Origin: Variovorax sp. MHTC-1
GTDB taxonomy: Bacteria > Pseudomonadota > Gammaproteobacteria > Burkholderiales > Burkholderiaceae_C
NCBI RefSeq assembly: GCF_003984645.1
Contig: NZ_RWKI01000003.1
Span: 310,001-374,000, forward strand
Reading direction: 5' to 3'
DNA: 64,000 bases
A model generated the notes under the pieces. It saw nothing but the letters and a program-made list of their open reading frames with translations. It had not been told where the DNA came from and searched no databases. Of the stretch, positions 27,563 to 37,003 are shown piece after piece. The translations under genes and the position numbers were made by a program. Position 1 is the stretch's first letter. Every line of letters begins with the position of its first letter.

Positions 27563-27592
27563 ATTATAGCGTGCTGCGCATTTTTCAAGCAA
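27563..27592 (-). promoter_or_regulatory. Candidate sigma-70 promoter for rpoD
   Basis: On the minus strand TTGCTT (27592-27587) and a perfect TATAAT (27568-27563) are separated by 18 bases. The -35 box overlaps the dnaG stop codon. Transcription would start about 250 bases before the rpoD ATG, giving a long leader. Confidence 0.6.
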
Positions 27593-29477
27593 GGGTCGAC
27601 CCGGGCTGGAGCCGTGCGCGCAGCTCCAGGCGCCGCGCTTCCAGCGCCTTGTACCGCTCCAGCGCGCGCGGATCGCTCCCGACGGCGGCAATGGCCTCGC
27701 TCTGCTGGGCCTTGAGCAGGTCGTCCAGCATGAAGTCGAGCACGTTGCTCAGCTCCCGGGCGGCATCGGCCGCCTGTTCTCCCTCCGCCTCGCCGATCGG
27801 CCCGCCATCGGGGTCGGTCATGACGCGGTCGGCCAACGCCTCGAAGGCCGTGCCCCGCATGCCTTCGCGCAGCGCGGCCCAGGGCTGCACGCCGTGCTCG
27901 TGCAACTGGCTGTCGAGCCAGGCGAAGAGCTGCCCGTGCTCGCCCGGAAGGTCGCACAGCAGGCCGTGCAGCTCATGGGAAAGCCCCTCCCACTCGGCCA
28001 TGTTCGACAGCAGCAGCCGCGCGGCCACATCCGCCCGGCCCGGCGGCAGCGTGCGGCCGCGGGACGGAGGACGTCGGGGGGCGGAAGCGCGGCGACTCTC
28101 CCGCGGACGGCCATAGCCCTCGCTTTCGCCCCGGTCGCGCGTCGAGGGGGCCGGGGAGCGTGCGGCAGCCGCGGGCGTCCACAGTTCGCTCAGTTCCTGG
28201 GTGCTCAACTGGACCATTTCGGCGATCTCGCCGAGCAGCTGGCGCTTGAGCGCGCCTTCCGGCAGCGCGCTCCAGAGGGGGCGGGCGTTGCTGGCCATGT
28301 GGGCGCGTCCTTCGGCCGTCCCGAGGTCGCAGCCTTCGCGCGCGGCTTCGAGCATGAAGCGGCTCAGCGGCGTGGCCTCGTTCACGAAGCGCGCGAACGC
28401 GTCGGCGCCGAACTCGCGGATGAAGCTGTCGGGGTCGTGCTCGGCCGGCAGGAACAGGAACTTGACGCTGCGCACGTCGCTGGCATAGGGCAGGGCGCCG
28501 TCGAGCGCCTTGCGGGCGGCGCGCCGCCCGGCCGCGTCGCCGTCGAAGCTGAACACCACCGATTCGGTGAAGCGGAACAGCTTTTGCACGTGTTCCGGCG
28601 TGCAGGCGGTGCCCAGCGTCGCGACCGCGTTCGGGAAGCCCAGCTGCGCCAGCGCCACCACGTCCATGTAGCCTTCGGTCACGAGTGCGTAGCCGCGCTC
28701 GCGGAAGGCGGCGCGGGCTTCGTAGAGTCCGTAGAGCTCGCGGCCCTTGCTGAACACTGGCGTCTCGGGCGAGTTGAGGTATTTGGGCTTCTCGTCGCCG
28801 AGCACGCGGCCGCCGAAACCGATGCACTCGCCCTTGACGTTGCGGATCGGGAACATCACGCGGTCGCGGAAGCGGTCGTAGCGCTTGCCGTCGCCGTTGT
28901 CGTCCGGCTCGCCGACGATCACCAGCCCGCTTTCGGCCAGGAGCGGATCGTCGTAGTCGGGGAACACGCCCGCCAGCGTGCGCCAGCCGGCCGGTGCGTA
29001 GCCGATGCCGAACTGCCGGGCGACCTCGCCGGAGACGCCGCGGCCCTTGAGGTAGCCGATGGCGGCGGGCGACTGGCGCAACTGCTTCCTGTAGGCCTCG
29101 CCGGCTTTCTCGAGCACCTCGGAGAGCGTGGCCTGCTTCTGGCGTTGGCCGGCGGCGCGGGCGCGCTCCTCGGGCGAGGCATCGTCCTCGGGCACCTGCA
29201 GGCCGTACTGGCCAGCCAGGTCGTGCACCGCCTCGACGAAGCCCATGCCGGCGTGCTCCATCAGGAAGCCGATGGCGTTGCCGTGCGCTCCGCAGCCGAA
29301 GCAGTGATAGAACTGCTTGGTGGGGCTGACCGAGAACGAAGGCGATTTCTCGCCGTGGAACGGGCACAGGCCCATGAAATTGGCGCCGGCCTTCTTCAAT
29401 TGGACGTAGCGGCCGACGATTTCCACCACGTCGGCGCGCGCGATCAGTTCCTGGATGAAAGAGGCGGGGATGGTCAT
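27585..29477 (-). CDS. dnaG: DNA primase DnaG
   Basis: A 630-residue primase. The CHC2 zinc finger reads CPFHGEK...YHCFGCGAHG (about residues 38-66). The TOPRIM core has VTEGYMDVVAL and SFDGDAAGRRA. A low-complexity Arg/Pro/Ser linker (about 430-480) leads to the C-terminal DnaB-interaction helices. The ATG at 29477 begins MTIPASFIQ, the conserved start. dnaG and rpoD are adjacent as in the macromolecular-synthesis operon, but rpsU is not upstream. Confidence 0.96.
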   Translation of the reverse strand: MTIPASFIQELIARADVVEIVGRYVQLKKAGANFMGLCPFHGEKSPSFSVSPTKQFYHCFGCGAHGNAIGFLMEHAGMGFVEAVHDLAGQYGLQVPEDDASPEERARAAGQRQKQATLSEVLEKAGEAYRKQLRQSPAAIGYLKGRGVSGEVARQFGIGYAPAGWRTLAGVFPDYDDPLLAESGLVIVGEPDDNGDGKRYDRFRDRVMFPIRNVKGECIGFGGRVLGDEKPKYLNSPETPVFSKGRELYGLYEARAAFRERGYALVTEGYMDVVALAQLGFPNAVATLGTACTPEHVQKLFRFTESVVFSFDGDAAGRRAARKALDGALPYASDVRSVKFLFLPAEHDPDSFIREFGADAFARFVNEATPLSRFMLEAAREGCDLGTAEGRAHMASNARPLWSALPEGALKRQLLGEIAEMVQLSTQELSELWTPAAAARSPAPSTRDRGESEGYGRPRESRRASAPRRPPSRGRTLPPGRADVAARLLLSNMAEWEGLSHELHGLLCDLPGEHGQLFAWLDSQLHEHGVQPWAALREGMRGTAFEALADRVMTDPDGGPIGEAEGEQAADAARELSNVLDFMLDDLLKAQQSEAIAAVGSDPRALERYKALEARRLELRARLQPGSTLA

Positions 29478-29567
29478 GTAGGCGGAGAGCGGCAAATCAT
29501 ACGCAAGACCTCATGCCACCGCGGGCCGGCGGCATACTGGCCGCTTCGAATCCAGCGCCGTATCCGC

Positions 29568-30521
29568 ATGATTCGCCACACCGCCCGTCACGCAGTGCCC
29601 TTGCTGCGCCATCCCCTGCGATTCACCTGGGAGGCACTCAAGGCCTTTCGGGCCAACCAGGGCCTGCTGCTGGCGGGCGCGGTCGCCTATTACGCGCTGC
29701 TGTCGATCGTTCCGATCCTGATCCTGAGCGTGATCGCGATGTCGCACTTCATCGACCAGGGGGACCTGCTGAGCGCGGTCGGACGGTATCTGGAATGGCT
29801 GTTGCCGGGCCAGTCGCGGGCCATCGTCGCCGAGCTGTCGAACTTCCTGGCCCATCGGGACGTGCTGGGGCCGGTGCTGGTGGTGACGATGATCTTCTTC
29901 AGTTCGCTCGCCTTCACGGTGCTGGAAAGCGCCATGGCGGTGATCTTCCACCACCGCAAGGCCGACCATTCCCGCCACTTCCTGATCTCGGCGGTGATGC
30001 CCTATGTCTACATCCTGTGCCTGTGCGTCGGGTTGCTGCTGGTGACCCTGGTGTCCGGCGCGCTGCAGGTGATCGGGCAGGAAAGCGTCGAGCTTTTCGG
30101 CCGCAGCTGGTCGCTCTCGGGCGTGTCGGGGGTGCTGCTGTACCTGCTCGGGCTGGGCGGCGAGATCTTCATGCTGACCTCGCTCTACCTGGTGATGCCG
30201 GTGGGGCGGCTGCGGCTGCGGCATGCGCTGCTGGGCGGCGTGACTGCGGCGCTGCTGTGGGAGATCACGCGCCGCTTGCTGGTGCTCTACTTCGCCACGC
30301 TGTCGCAGGTGAACGTGGTCTACGGCTCGCTGACCACCGCGATCGTGGTGCTGCTGAGCCTGGAGATCGCCGCCACGCTGGTGCTGTTCGGCGCCCAAGT
30401 GATCGCGCAGTACGAACGCCTGGAGCGCACCGGCCGCGCGCCGCCGCTGCCGGCCGAAATCTCGGAGGTCAGCGCGGCGCCAGCCGGATCGCCCCGTCGA
30501 GTCGGATCACCTCGCCGTTGA
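29568..30521 (+). CDS. YihY/BrkB-family inner-membrane protein
   Basis: A 317-residue protein with six membrane helices. The family pattern is clear: [17 protein letters not shown] near residues 30-46, [14 protein letters not shown] in the middle, and the late segment [18 protein letters not shown] followed by LFGAQV. Once called ribonuclease BN, these proteins are now of uncertain function. The last ~17 codons run over the end of the opposing SDR gene and encode a GSPRR repeat, so the extreme C-terminus is probably not conserved. Confidence 0.85.
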   Translation: MIRHTARHAVPLLRHPLRFTWEALKAFRANQGLLLAGAVAYYALLSIVPILILSVIAMSHFIDQGDLLSAVGRYLEWLLPGQSRAIVAELSNFLAHRDVLGPVLVVTMIFFSSLAFTVLESAMAVIFHHRKADHSRHFLISAVMPYVYILCLCVGLLLVTLVSGALQVIGQESVELFGRSWSLSGVSGVLLYLLGLGGEIFMLTSLYLVMPVGRLRLRHALLGGVTAALLWEITRRLLVLYFATLSQVNVVYGSLTTAIVVLLSLEIAATLVLFGAQVIAQYERLERTGRAPPLPAEISEVSAAPAGSPRRVGSPRR

Positions 30522-31227
30522 GCATGTCGTTCTCGATGATGTGCTTGGCGAGCTTCGCGTAGTCCTCGGGCGTGCCCAGGCGCGAAGGGAAGGGCACGCT
30601 GGCGGCCAGCGCGTCCTGCACCTCCTGCGGCATCCCGAACAGCATCGGCGTGCCGAAGATGCCGGGCGCGATCGTCATGTTGCGGATGCCGTTGCGCGCA
30701 AGGTCGCGTGCGATCGGCAGCGTCATTCCGACCACGCCGCCCTTGGATGCGCTGTAGGCGGCCTGGCCGATCTGGCCGTCGTAGGCCGCGACCGAGGCGG
30801 TCGAGATCAGCACGCCGCGCTCGCCTGTGGCCTCGGGCTCGTTCTTGCTCATGGCGTCGGCCGCGAGCCGGATCATGTTGAAGCTGCCGATCAGGTTGAC
30901 CGTGACCGTCTTGCTGAACACAGCGAGGGCGTGCGGCCCGTTCTTGCCGACCGTTTTTTCGGCCGGTGCGATGCCGGCGCAGTTGACCAGGCCCACCAGC
31001 TTGCCCAGCTTCTGGGCGGCAGCCACCGCAGCCTGGCCGTCGGGCTCCTGGCTCACGTCGCACTTGACGAAGGTGCCGCCGATTTCTCTGGCGACCGCTT
31101 TGCCCTTGTCCGCCTGCATGTCGGCGATGACCACCTTGCCGCCGTTCGCCGCCAGCATGCGCGCCGTGCCTTCGCCGAGGCCCGAAGCGCCGCCGGTGAC
31201 GATGAAAACCTTGCCGTCGATCTGCAT
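30469..31227 (-). CDS. Short-chain dehydrogenase, 3-hydroxyacyl-CoA dehydrogenase type
   Basis: A 252-residue [11 protein letters not shown] at 12-19 binds [11 protein letters not shown] is the second Rossmann signature, Ser in [13 protein letters not shown] and YSASK form the active site. The overall sequence resembles the human type II HSD10 group of 3-hydroxyacyl-CoA dehydrogenases used in fatty acid or isoleucine breakdown. AGGAGAC precedes the ATG. Its 3' end overlaps the YihY gene by 53 bases on the opposite strand. Confidence 0.85.
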   Translation of the reverse strand: MQIDGKVFIVTGGASGLGEGTARMLAANGGKVVIADMQADKGKAVAREIGGTFVKCDVSQEPDGQAAVAAAQKLGKLVGLVNCAGIAPAEKTVGKNGPHALAVFSKTVTVNLIGSFNMIRLAADAMSKNEPEATGERGVLISTASVAAYDGQIGQAAYSASKGGVVGMTLPIARDLARNGIRNMTIAPGIFGTPMLFGMPQEVQDALAASVPFPSRLGTPEDYAKLAKHIIENDMLNGEVIRLDGAIRLAPR

Positions 31228-31269
31228 GGAATGTCTCCTGAAAAAACCTTGCCGGCGATCATAGAGCGC

Positions 31270-31299
31270 AAAAAAAAGGCCCCGTCCGAGGACAGGGCC
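31270..31299 (-). terminator. Rho-independent terminator after the phasin gene
   Basis: On the minus strand GGCCCTGTC and GACGGGGCC form a nine-pair stem with a CTCG tetraloop, followed by a run of eight T. It sits about 35 bases after the phasin stop. Confidence 0.85.
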
Positions 31300-31332
31300 C
31301 TGAATTGGATCCCGAAGGACCCAAGGAGACAA

Positions 31333-31890
31333 TCAGCGCTTGCGCGAAGCGGTTTGAGCGGTGCTCTTGGCAGCGTTCACGGCCGTGGTCGAGACAGCCT
31401 GGAAGTTGGCTTCGGCGACGTCGGACGCTTGCTTGACGGCCTTCTGGACCGATTCGAAAGCGTTGTTGGCGGCAGCCACGGCGCTCTTCATCACGGCGAC
31501 GGCGGTTTCCGAACCGGCGGGAGCGTTCTTGGCAGCGCTGTCGACCAGGCCGACGAAGGCTTGCTGGGCTTCAGCGGCCTTCACTTCGAAAGCCTTGGTG
31601 AACTCGGCGCCGGTGCCTTGGGCGATGTCGTACAGGTGACGGCTGTAGGCGGCGGTCTTCTCGGCGAGGGGCTGGAACAGGCCGGCTTGCAGGGCGAGCA
31701 GCTCTTGCGCGTCCTTGACGCTCAGCATCGCTTGCGCGGTGCCGGCGGCTTCGGTCAGCGCAGCCTTGGAGGCGGTGACGTTCAGGTCGACCAGCTTCTC
31801 GACGCCTTCGAAGGCCTTGGTGGTGAGGCCGAACAGGGTCTCGAGGTTGGCTTTGTGGGAAGCGATGATTTGGTCAGCGGTCAGTGCCAT
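31333..31890 (-). CDS. phaP: Phasin, PHA granule-associated protein
   Basis: A 185-residue Ala-rich helical protein without membrane or signal segments. It begins [20 protein letters not shown] and contains [13 protein letters not shown], matching the PhaP (phasin family 2) pattern. Phasins coat polyhydroxyalkanoate granules and control their size and number. GGAG lies upstream of the ATG at 31890. A promoter with two flanking dyads suggests PhaR control, and a terminator follows, so it is a single-gene unit. Confidence 0.92.
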   Translation of the reverse strand: MALTADQIIASHKANLETLFGLTTKAFEGVEKLVDLNVTASKAALTEAAGTAQAMLSVKDAQELLALQAGLFQPLAEKTAAYSRHLYDIAQGTGAEFTKAFEVKAAEAQQAFVGLVDSAAKNAPAGSETAVAVMKSAVAAANNAFESVQKAVKQASDVAEANFQAVSTTAVNAAKSTAQTASRKR

Positions 31891-31945
31891 GTGGGAGCTC
31901 CAGTTGAATGAATGAGGTAGGTCGCGGATGAGCTGCCCCTCTTCA

Positions 31946-31964
31946 TTTTTGTTGCGGTGCAGCA
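31946..31964. promoter_or_regulatory. Candidate PhaR operator, promoter-downstream copy
   Basis: TTTTTGTTGCGGTGCAGCA forms the dyad TTGTTGC-N3-GCAGCA. It lies at the predicted transcription start and early leader of phaP. The same sequence recurs 60 bases away at 32006. PhaR-type repressors are known to bind TGC/GCA dyads at phasin promoters; the assignment here is inferred. Confidence 0.55.
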
Positions 31965-31972
31965 TGGCCTGA

Positions 31973-32000
31973 AGTATAGGCAGCCAAGCGTCGCAATCAA
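31973..32000 (-). promoter_or_regulatory. Candidate sigma-70 promoter for phaP
   Basis: On the minus strand TTGATT (32000-31995) and TATACT (31978-31973) are spaced by 16 bases. Start of transcription would fall near 31966, about 75 bases before the phasin ATG. Confidence 0.65.
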
Positions 32001-32005
32001 GTGAA

Positions 32006-32024
32006 TTTTTGTTGCTATGCAGCA
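32006..32024. promoter_or_regulatory. Candidate PhaR operator, promoter-upstream copy
   Basis: TTTTTGTTGCTATGCAGCA repeats the 31946 site (17 of 19 bases) at a spacing of exactly 60 bases, just upstream of the phaP -35 box. It also lies about 50 bases before the divergent deacetylase gene, so it could influence both. Confidence 0.55.
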
Positions 32025-32073
32025 ATTTAGAACGTGCTTTCTAAAAGGGAGAGGCGCCGCCGACAATGTTCCT

Positions 32074-33015
32074 ATGCGTGCGTTTTATTCCGGCCAGTTC
32101 GTGCTGCCGTTGCCCAGCGGGCACCGGTTTCCGATGGGGAAGTACGCCATGCTGCGCGAGCGGCTGGTGCAACATCTGCCCGCGGTGCAGATGTTCGAGG
32201 CACCTCGTGCCAGCGACGGCGAACTGGCGCTGGCCCACGCGCCGCAATGGATTGCGGCCATCAGCGACGGCAGCGTCGATGCGCAGGCCATGCGCGAGAT
32301 CGGCTTTCCCTGGAGCGAAGCCATGGCGGAGCGCTCGCGCCGCTCGACCGGCGCCACCATCGCCGCCTGCAGGGCGGCCCTGGCGGAAGGCATCTCCGCC
32401 AACATGGCCGGCGGCACCCACCATGCGAGTGCCGACAGAGGAGGGGGCTTCTGCGTCTTCAACGATGCGGCGGTTGCAGCGCGGCTCATGCAGGCGGAGC
32501 ACGGCCGGCGGGGGCGCCTGCCTTTCCAGGTGGCAGTGATCGACCTCGACGTGCATCAGGGCAACGGCACCGCGCGCATCTTCCGCGACGACCCGAGCGT
32601 GTTCACGCTGTCGATGCACGGCCAGAAGAACTTCCCGTTCCGCAAGGAAGCCGGCGATCTCGACGTCGAACTGCCCGACGGCTGCGGCGATGCCGACTAC
32701 CTGACGGCGCTCGAGCATGCGCTCGACGAGCTCGACCGACGCTTTTCGCCCGCTCTGGTGATCTACCTAGCGGGCGCCGATCCCTTCGAGCGAGACCGGC
32801 TGGGACGCCTCAAGCTGAGTTTCGATGGCCTGGAGGCGCGCGACCGGCGCGTGTTCGACTTTGCCTGGCAGCGCCGGATTCCGCTCGCGTTCGCGATGGC
32901 CGGCGGCTATGCGAGCGATATTGCGGAGACCGTGCAGGTGCAGCTCGGTACCTTTCGCGTCGCCTTCGATTATTGGCGGCGGTGGCAGAATGCCGCGCCG
33001 AGATCGCACCCATGA
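32074..33015 (+). CDS. Histone-deacetylase-superfamily amidohydrolase
   Basis: A 313-residue arginase-fold deacetylase. GGTHHA (His pair) near residue 112, the zinc ligands Asp and His in [10 protein letters not shown] and the third Asp in [12 protein letters not shown] are all present, so it should be catalytic. Bacterial members remove acetyl or other acyl groups from small amines or proteins. The ATG at 32074 lacks a close Shine-Dalgarno sequence; homology begins there. It is divergent from phasin and overlaps the next thioesterase gene by ATGA. Confidence 0.85.
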   Translation: MRAFYSGQFVLPLPSGHRFPMGKYAMLRERLVQHLPAVQMFEAPRASDGELALAHAPQWIAAISDGSVDAQAMREIGFPWSEAMAERSRRSTGATIAACRAALAEGISANMAGGTHHASADRGGGFCVFNDAAVAARLMQAEHGRRGRLPFQVAVIDLDVHQGNGTARIFRDDPSVFTLSMHGQKNFPFRKEAGDLDVELPDGCGDADYLTALEHALDELDRRFSPALVIYLAGADPFERDRLGRLKLSFDGLEARDRRVFDFAWQRRIPLAFAMAGGYASDIAETVQVQLGTFRVAFDYWRRWQNAAPRSHP

Positions 33016-33461
33016 GCGCCAGACCCACGCCCCACCGCCGCAGCCGCTACCGCGCCTTTCGCAGCATCCCGACGCGCTGGGCCGACAACGACATGTACGG
33101 GCATGTCAACAACGTCGTCTACTACGGCTGGTTCGACACTGCCGTCAACGCGCTCCTGATCGAGCGCGGCGTGCTCGACATCCACCAGGGCGACACCATC
33201 GGCTTCGTGGTCGAGACGCAGTGCAACTACTTTGCGCCGCTCGCGTTTCCGCAGACGGTTGAGGCGGGCGTCCGGGTGGCGCATGTGGGCAGCTCCAGCG
33301 TGCGCTACGAGATCGCGCTGTTCGCCGAAGGAGCCGAGACCGCGGCCGCGCAGGGGCACTTCGTCCACGTGTATGTCGACCGGGCGACGCAGCGCCCGGT
33401 GGCGTTGCCGCCCGCATTGAAGGCCGTTGTCGACGAGCTTCGCACCTCCGACAGCCCATGA
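33012..33461 (+). CDS. Hot-dog-fold acyl-CoA thioesterase (4HBT type)
   Basis: A 149-residue protein with the 4-hydroxybenzoyl-CoA thioesterase pattern: [22 protein letters not shown] near residues 21-42, where the aspartate is the likely catalytic residue. It hydrolyses an acyl-CoA. Its start is coupled to the deacetylase gene by an ATGA overlap, suggesting linked expression. Confidence 0.82.
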   Translation: MSARPTPHRRSRYRAFRSIPTRWADNDMYGHVNNVVYYGWFDTAVNALLIERGVLDIHQGDTIGFVVETQCNYFAPLAFPQTVEAGVRVAHVGSSSVRYEIALFAEGAETAAAQGHFVHVYVDRATQRPVALPPALKAVVDELRTSDSP

Positions 33462-33484
33462 AAAACGGCGCCCGAAGGCGCCGC
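33461..33484 (-). terminator. Terminator hairpin between convergent genes
   Basis: CGGCGCC (33466-33472) pairs with GGCGCCG (33477-33483). On the minus strand the stem is followed by TTTTTC, so it ends the periplasmic-protein transcript; it also sits right at the stop of the + strand thioesterase gene. Confidence 0.75.
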
Positions 33485-33506
33485 TGTCATGGCCGGCCCG
33501 TGCCGG

Positions 33507-33914
33507 TTACTTCTTCGCGGTCATGGCCTTGATGTCGGCCTTGCCCTTGGCCTCTTCAGCCTTGGCTTCCTTCTCGCAAGCGTTCTTGGCGTCGCCCTTC
33601 TGGTCCTCGCACTTTTCCTTGGCGACGTCGTAGGTGGCCTTCACCTTCTCTTCAGCCACCTTGCGGGAGTTGCTGTCGCTCGGCTTGAACTGCTGTTCGA
33701 GCTCCGCCTTGGCAACGTTTTGCTTGCCCTTGGCTTCCTTCTCGCAGACGTCCTTGGCGTTGTCCTTCATGGGATCGCACTTGGCCTTGTCGACCTTGTA
33801 GGTGGCTTCGATCTTTTCCTTGGCGACCTTGTACTCGTCCTGGCTCATCGCGCCGGCCTGCGTTGCGACAAGGCACGACGATGCGATCGCGAGCATGAGC
33901 AGATGTTTCTTCAT
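33507..33914 (-). CDS. Uncharacterised periplasmic protein with duplicated Lys/Cys-rich unit
   Basis: A 135-residue exported protein of unknown function. The signal peptide is residues 1-22 (ending AGA). The mature part consists of two similar units of about 45 residues; each contains KxAxEKxxATYxVxKxKC and then AKxxCEKEAK. The four cysteines thus recur in register (KC and CEKEAK in each unit). The sequence is very rich in Lys, Glu and Ala and is predicted to be helical or coiled. It is followed by a terminator and lies downstream of csbD. It might be a stress or metal-buffering protein, but nothing fixes this. Confidence 0.7.
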   Translation of the reverse strand: MKKHLLMLAIASSCLVATQAGAMSQDEYKVAKEKIEATYKVDKAKCDPMKDNAKDVCEKEAKGKQNVAKAELEQQFKPSDSNSRKVAEEKVKATYDVAKEKCEDQKGDAKNACEKEAKAEEAKGKADIKAMTAKK

Positions 33915-33942
33915 GGTATGTACTCCTTAGGCGTTACTGAAT

Positions 33943-34176
33943 TCAGTACTTCTCGAACCACAGCGCTGCGGGGGTGCGGCCATCGCGGGTCTCCCATTCG
34001 CTGACTTGCCTCTCGGCCTCTTCCCTGCTGATGCCGTGCCGCTCCTGAATGCGCCCCAGCAGTTGGTCGCGCTTGCCGGCGATGACGTCGAAGTCATCGT
34101 CGGTGAGCTTGCCCCACTGCTCCTTGACCTTGCCCTTGAGCTGTTTCCAGTTGCCTTCGACGGTGTCCTTGTTCAT
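33943..34176 (-). CDS. CsbD-family stress-response protein
   Basis: A 77-residue soluble protein beginning MNKDTVEGNWKQLKGKVKEQ and WGKLTDDDFDVIAGKRDQLL, the CsbD family core. Such proteins are induced by general stress in many bacteria, with unknown molecular action. AAGGAG stands ahead of the ATG. Confidence 0.9.
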   Translation of the reverse strand: MNKDTVEGNWKQLKGKVKEQWGKLTDDDFDVIAGKRDQLLGRIQERHGISREEAERQVSEWETRDGRTPAALWFEKY

Positions 34177-34362
34177 TGACGTATCTCCTTCAGATAAGCG
34201 GGTTTTCTCGCCGGCCCGAATGCATGGGGTCGGCGTGAAACGACTCTGGCTCGGGGGGGTGGATCGAACGGTAGGACGCCCGGGGAAGGGGTCGTAGGCA
34301 CATGCCGACGCGGCCCGTGATAATCGACCGCACGCCGAACCCGGACACCAGCGCGCCGCACC

Positions 34363-35592
34363 ATGATCATTCAAAGCCTGCTCGACACCGACCTGTACAA
34401 GTTCACGATGATGCAGGTCGTGCTGCACTACTTTCCGGGCGCCCGCGTCGAGTACCGCTTCAAGTGCCGCAACCCCGGCGTCGACCTGGCACAGTTCGCG
34501 GCGCAGATCCGCGAAGAGGTCCGCCACCTCTGCTCGCTCCAGTTCAGGGATCCCGAGCTGAGCTACCTGCGCTCCATGCGCTTCATCAAGAGCGACTTCG
34601 TCGACTTTCTCGGCCTGTTCCGCCTGAACGAGAAGTACATCAAGATCATTCCGCAAGCCTCGGGCGAGCTCGACATCCGCATCGAGGGACCCTGGCTGCA
34701 CACCATCCTGTTCGAGATCCCGGTGCTGGCGATCGTCAACGAGGTCTATTTCCGCAACACGCATCCGAAGCCGGATATCGCCCAAGGGCGCCGGCGCCTC
34801 GAAACCAAGATCGGGCAGCTGCAGGGCGAAGGCCTCGAGGACCTCAAGATCGCCGACTACGGCACGCGCCGGCGCTTCTCCAAGGACTGGCACGAGGAAG
34901 TGCTGCGCACGCTCGCCACCAGCCTCGGCGCCGTCAGTTCGCCGCCGCAGCGGGCCGCCAAGCTGCCGCAGCTCGCGGGCACCAGCAATGTGCTGTACGC
35001 CATGAAGCTCGGACTGATCCCGCTGGGCACCATGGCGCACGAATACCTTCAGGCCTGCCAGGCGCTCGGGCCCCGCCTGCGCGACAGCCAGGTCTTCGGT
35101 TTCGAGTCGTGGGCGCGCGAGTACCGCGGCGACCTTGGCATCGCGCTGTCGGACGTCTACGGCATGAGCGCCTTCCTGCGCGACTTCGACCTGTATTTCT
35201 GCAAACTGTTCGACGGCGCGCGCCACGACAGCGGCGACCCCTTCCAGTGGGGCGAGCGCATGCTGGCCCACTACATCGCTAATCGCGTCGATCCGCGCAC
35301 CAAGACCCTGATCTTCAGCGACAGCCTCACAGTGCCGCGAACCATCGAGCTCTACCAGCAGTTCCGCGGCCGCTGCCAGCTGGCCTTCGGCATCGGCACC
35401 AACCTCACCAACGACCTGGGCTACGAACCGCTGCAGATCGTGATCAAGATGGTCCGCTGCAACGATCAGCCGGTGGCCAAGCTGTCCGACACGCCTTCCA
35501 AGAACATGTGCGACGACGAGAGGTATCTGGCCTATCTGCGGCAGGTCTTCGAGATCGCCCAGCCTGCCGGCCGGCCTGGCTCGGCGCCATGA
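34363..35592 (+). CDS. pncB: Nicotinate phosphoribosyltransferase
   Basis: A 409-residue enzyme that makes nicotinate mononucleotide from nicotinate and PRPP with ATP, a step in NAD salvage. It begins [18 protein letters not shown], the signature N-terminus; later segments [29 protein letters not shown] and [10 protein letters not shown] match the PRPP and substrate sites. Length is typical. The 185 bases before it hold no gene I can see. Its TGA overlaps the following ATG. Confidence 0.95.
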   Translation: MIIQSLLDTDLYKFTMMQVVLHYFPGARVEYRFKCRNPGVDLAQFAAQIREEVRHLCSLQFRDPELSYLRSMRFIKSDFVDFLGLFRLNEKYIKIIPQASGELDIRIEGPWLHTILFEIPVLAIVNEVYFRNTHPKPDIAQGRRRLETKIGQLQGEGLEDLKIADYGTRRRFSKDWHEEVLRTLATSLGAVSSPPQRAAKLPQLAGTSNVLYAMKLGLIPLGTMAHEYLQACQALGPRLRDSQVFGFESWAREYRGDLGIALSDVYGMSAFLRDFDLYFCKLFDGARHDSGDPFQWGERMLAHYIANRVDPRTKTLIFSDSLTVPRTIELYQQFRGRCQLAFGIGTNLTNDLGYEPLQIVIKMVRCNDQPVAKLSDTPSKNMCDDERYLAYLRQVFEIAQPAGRPGSAP

Positions 35593-37001
35593 GGGGCGTT
35601 CTGCGCAGGCTGCCAGCCATCGCGCTGCCGGCGCTGGCCCCCGCAACGGGCTTCGCGGCCGATTTCGACGGCAGTGTGCTGTCGCCGCTGTGGGGCGTGC
35701 CCTTCGCCGGACTCCTGCTGTCGATCGCGTTGATGCCGCTGCTGGTGCCGTCGTTCTGGCATCACCACTACGGCAAGGTTTCCGCCGGCTGGGCGCTGGC
35801 CTTCCTGCTGCCTTTTGCCGCGATCTACGGCGTCCCGCTGGCGGGGGCGCAGATCGTTCATGCACTGCTGGCCGAGTACATCCCGTTCGTCATCCTGCTC
35901 ACTGCGCTGTTCGCCGTGGCCGGTGGCATCCATCTGCGCGGCAACCTGCACGGTGCGCCGGGGTTGAACACGGCGATCCTCGCGATCGGCGCCGTGCTCG
36001 CGAGCCTCATGGGCACCACCGGCGCCTCCATGCTGCTGATCCGTCCCTTGATCCGAGCCAACGACAACCGCGTGCACACGGCGCATGTGGTCGTGTTCTT
36101 CATCTTCATCGTGGCGAACGTCGGCGGCTCGCTGACGCCGCTGGGCGATCCGCCGCTGTTCCTGGGTTTCCTCAAGGGCGTCGAGTTCTTCTGGACCGCG
36201 AAAAACATCCTGCCGGAGACGCTGTTTCTCGTCAGCCTCCTGCTGGCAGTGTTCTATGCGATCGATACCTGGTACTACCGCAAGGAAGGCGTGTTGACGA
36301 TCGACCCCACGCCCGACACGCGCATGGTCGGTTTCGACGGCGCGCGCAACTTCTGGCTGTTGGCGGGCGTGATCTTCTTCGTGCTGCTCAGCGGCTTCTG
36401 GAAGTCGCCCGTCAGCTTCGACATCTACGGCACCGAAGTCGGCCTGCCGGGTCTCGTGCGCGATGCGGGCCTGATCGCAATCACGCTGCTTTCACTGAAG
36501 ACCACGGCGCCCCAGGTGCATGCCGACAACCAGTTCGCCTGGGCCCCGATGGCCGAGGTCGCCAAGCTGTTCGCGGGCATCTTCCTGACCATCATCCCGG
36601 TGATCGCGATGCTCAAAGCCGGTGTGGACGGCCCCTTCGGCGCGGTCGTCTCCACCGTGACCCGGCCCGACGGCCAGCCCGATCCCGCAATGTACTTCTG
36701 GGCCACCGGCGTACTGAGTTCTTTCCTGGACAATGCGCCGACCTACCTGGTGTTCTTCAATACCGCAGGCGGCGACCCGCAGGCGCTGATGACCACCTAC
36801 GCCACCACGCTGGCCGCCATCTCGGCGGGCGCCGTGTTCATGGGCGCCAACACCTACATCGGCAACGCGCCCAACCTGATGGTCAAGGCCATCGCGGAAA
36901 GCCGCGGCATCCGCATGCCGAGCTTCTTCGGCTACATGCTGTGGTCGGGCGCCATCCTGGTGCCGTTGTTCGTCGTCTCCACCTTCATCTTCTTCCGTTG
37001 A
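35589..37001 (+). CDS. NhaD-type sodium/proton antiporter (ion-transporter superfamily)
   Basis: A 470-residue membrane protein with about 12 helices. [19 protein letters not shown] near residue 139-157 and [19 protein letters not shown] are hallmarks of the NhaD/citrate-transporter superfamily; a second half repeat has [19 protein letters not shown]. It probably exchanges Na+ for H+. The N-terminal 24 residues resemble a signal or first helix. The start overlaps pncB (ATGA). Confidence 0.8.
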   Translation: MRGVLRRLPAIALPALAPATGFAADFDGSVLSPLWGVPFAGLLLSIALMPLLVPSFWHHHYGKVSAGWALAFLLPFAAIYGVPLAGAQIVHALLAEYIPFVILLTALFAVAGGIHLRGNLHGAPGLNTAILAIGAVLASLMGTTGASMLLIRPLIRANDNRVHTAHVVVFFIFIVANVGGSLTPLGDPPLFLGFLKGVEFFWTAKNILPETLFLVSLLLAVFYAIDTWYYRKEGVLTIDPTPDTRMVGFDGARNFWLLAGVIFFVLLSGFWKSPVSFDIYGTEVGLPGLVRDAGLIAITLLSLKTTAPQVHADNQFAWAPMAEVAKLFAGIFLTIIPVIAMLKAGVDGPFGAVVSTVTRPDGQPDPAMYFWATGVLSSFLDNAPTYLVFFNTAGGDPQALMTTYATTLAAISAGAVFMGANTYIGNAPNLMVKAIAESRGIRMPSFFGYMLWSGAILVPLFVVSTFIFFR

Positions 37002-37003
37002 TC

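Noticed and set aside
27894..29567. Upstream extension of the YihY frame through dnaG
   Set aside because: It is antisense to dnaG. YihY homology starts at the ATG at 29568.
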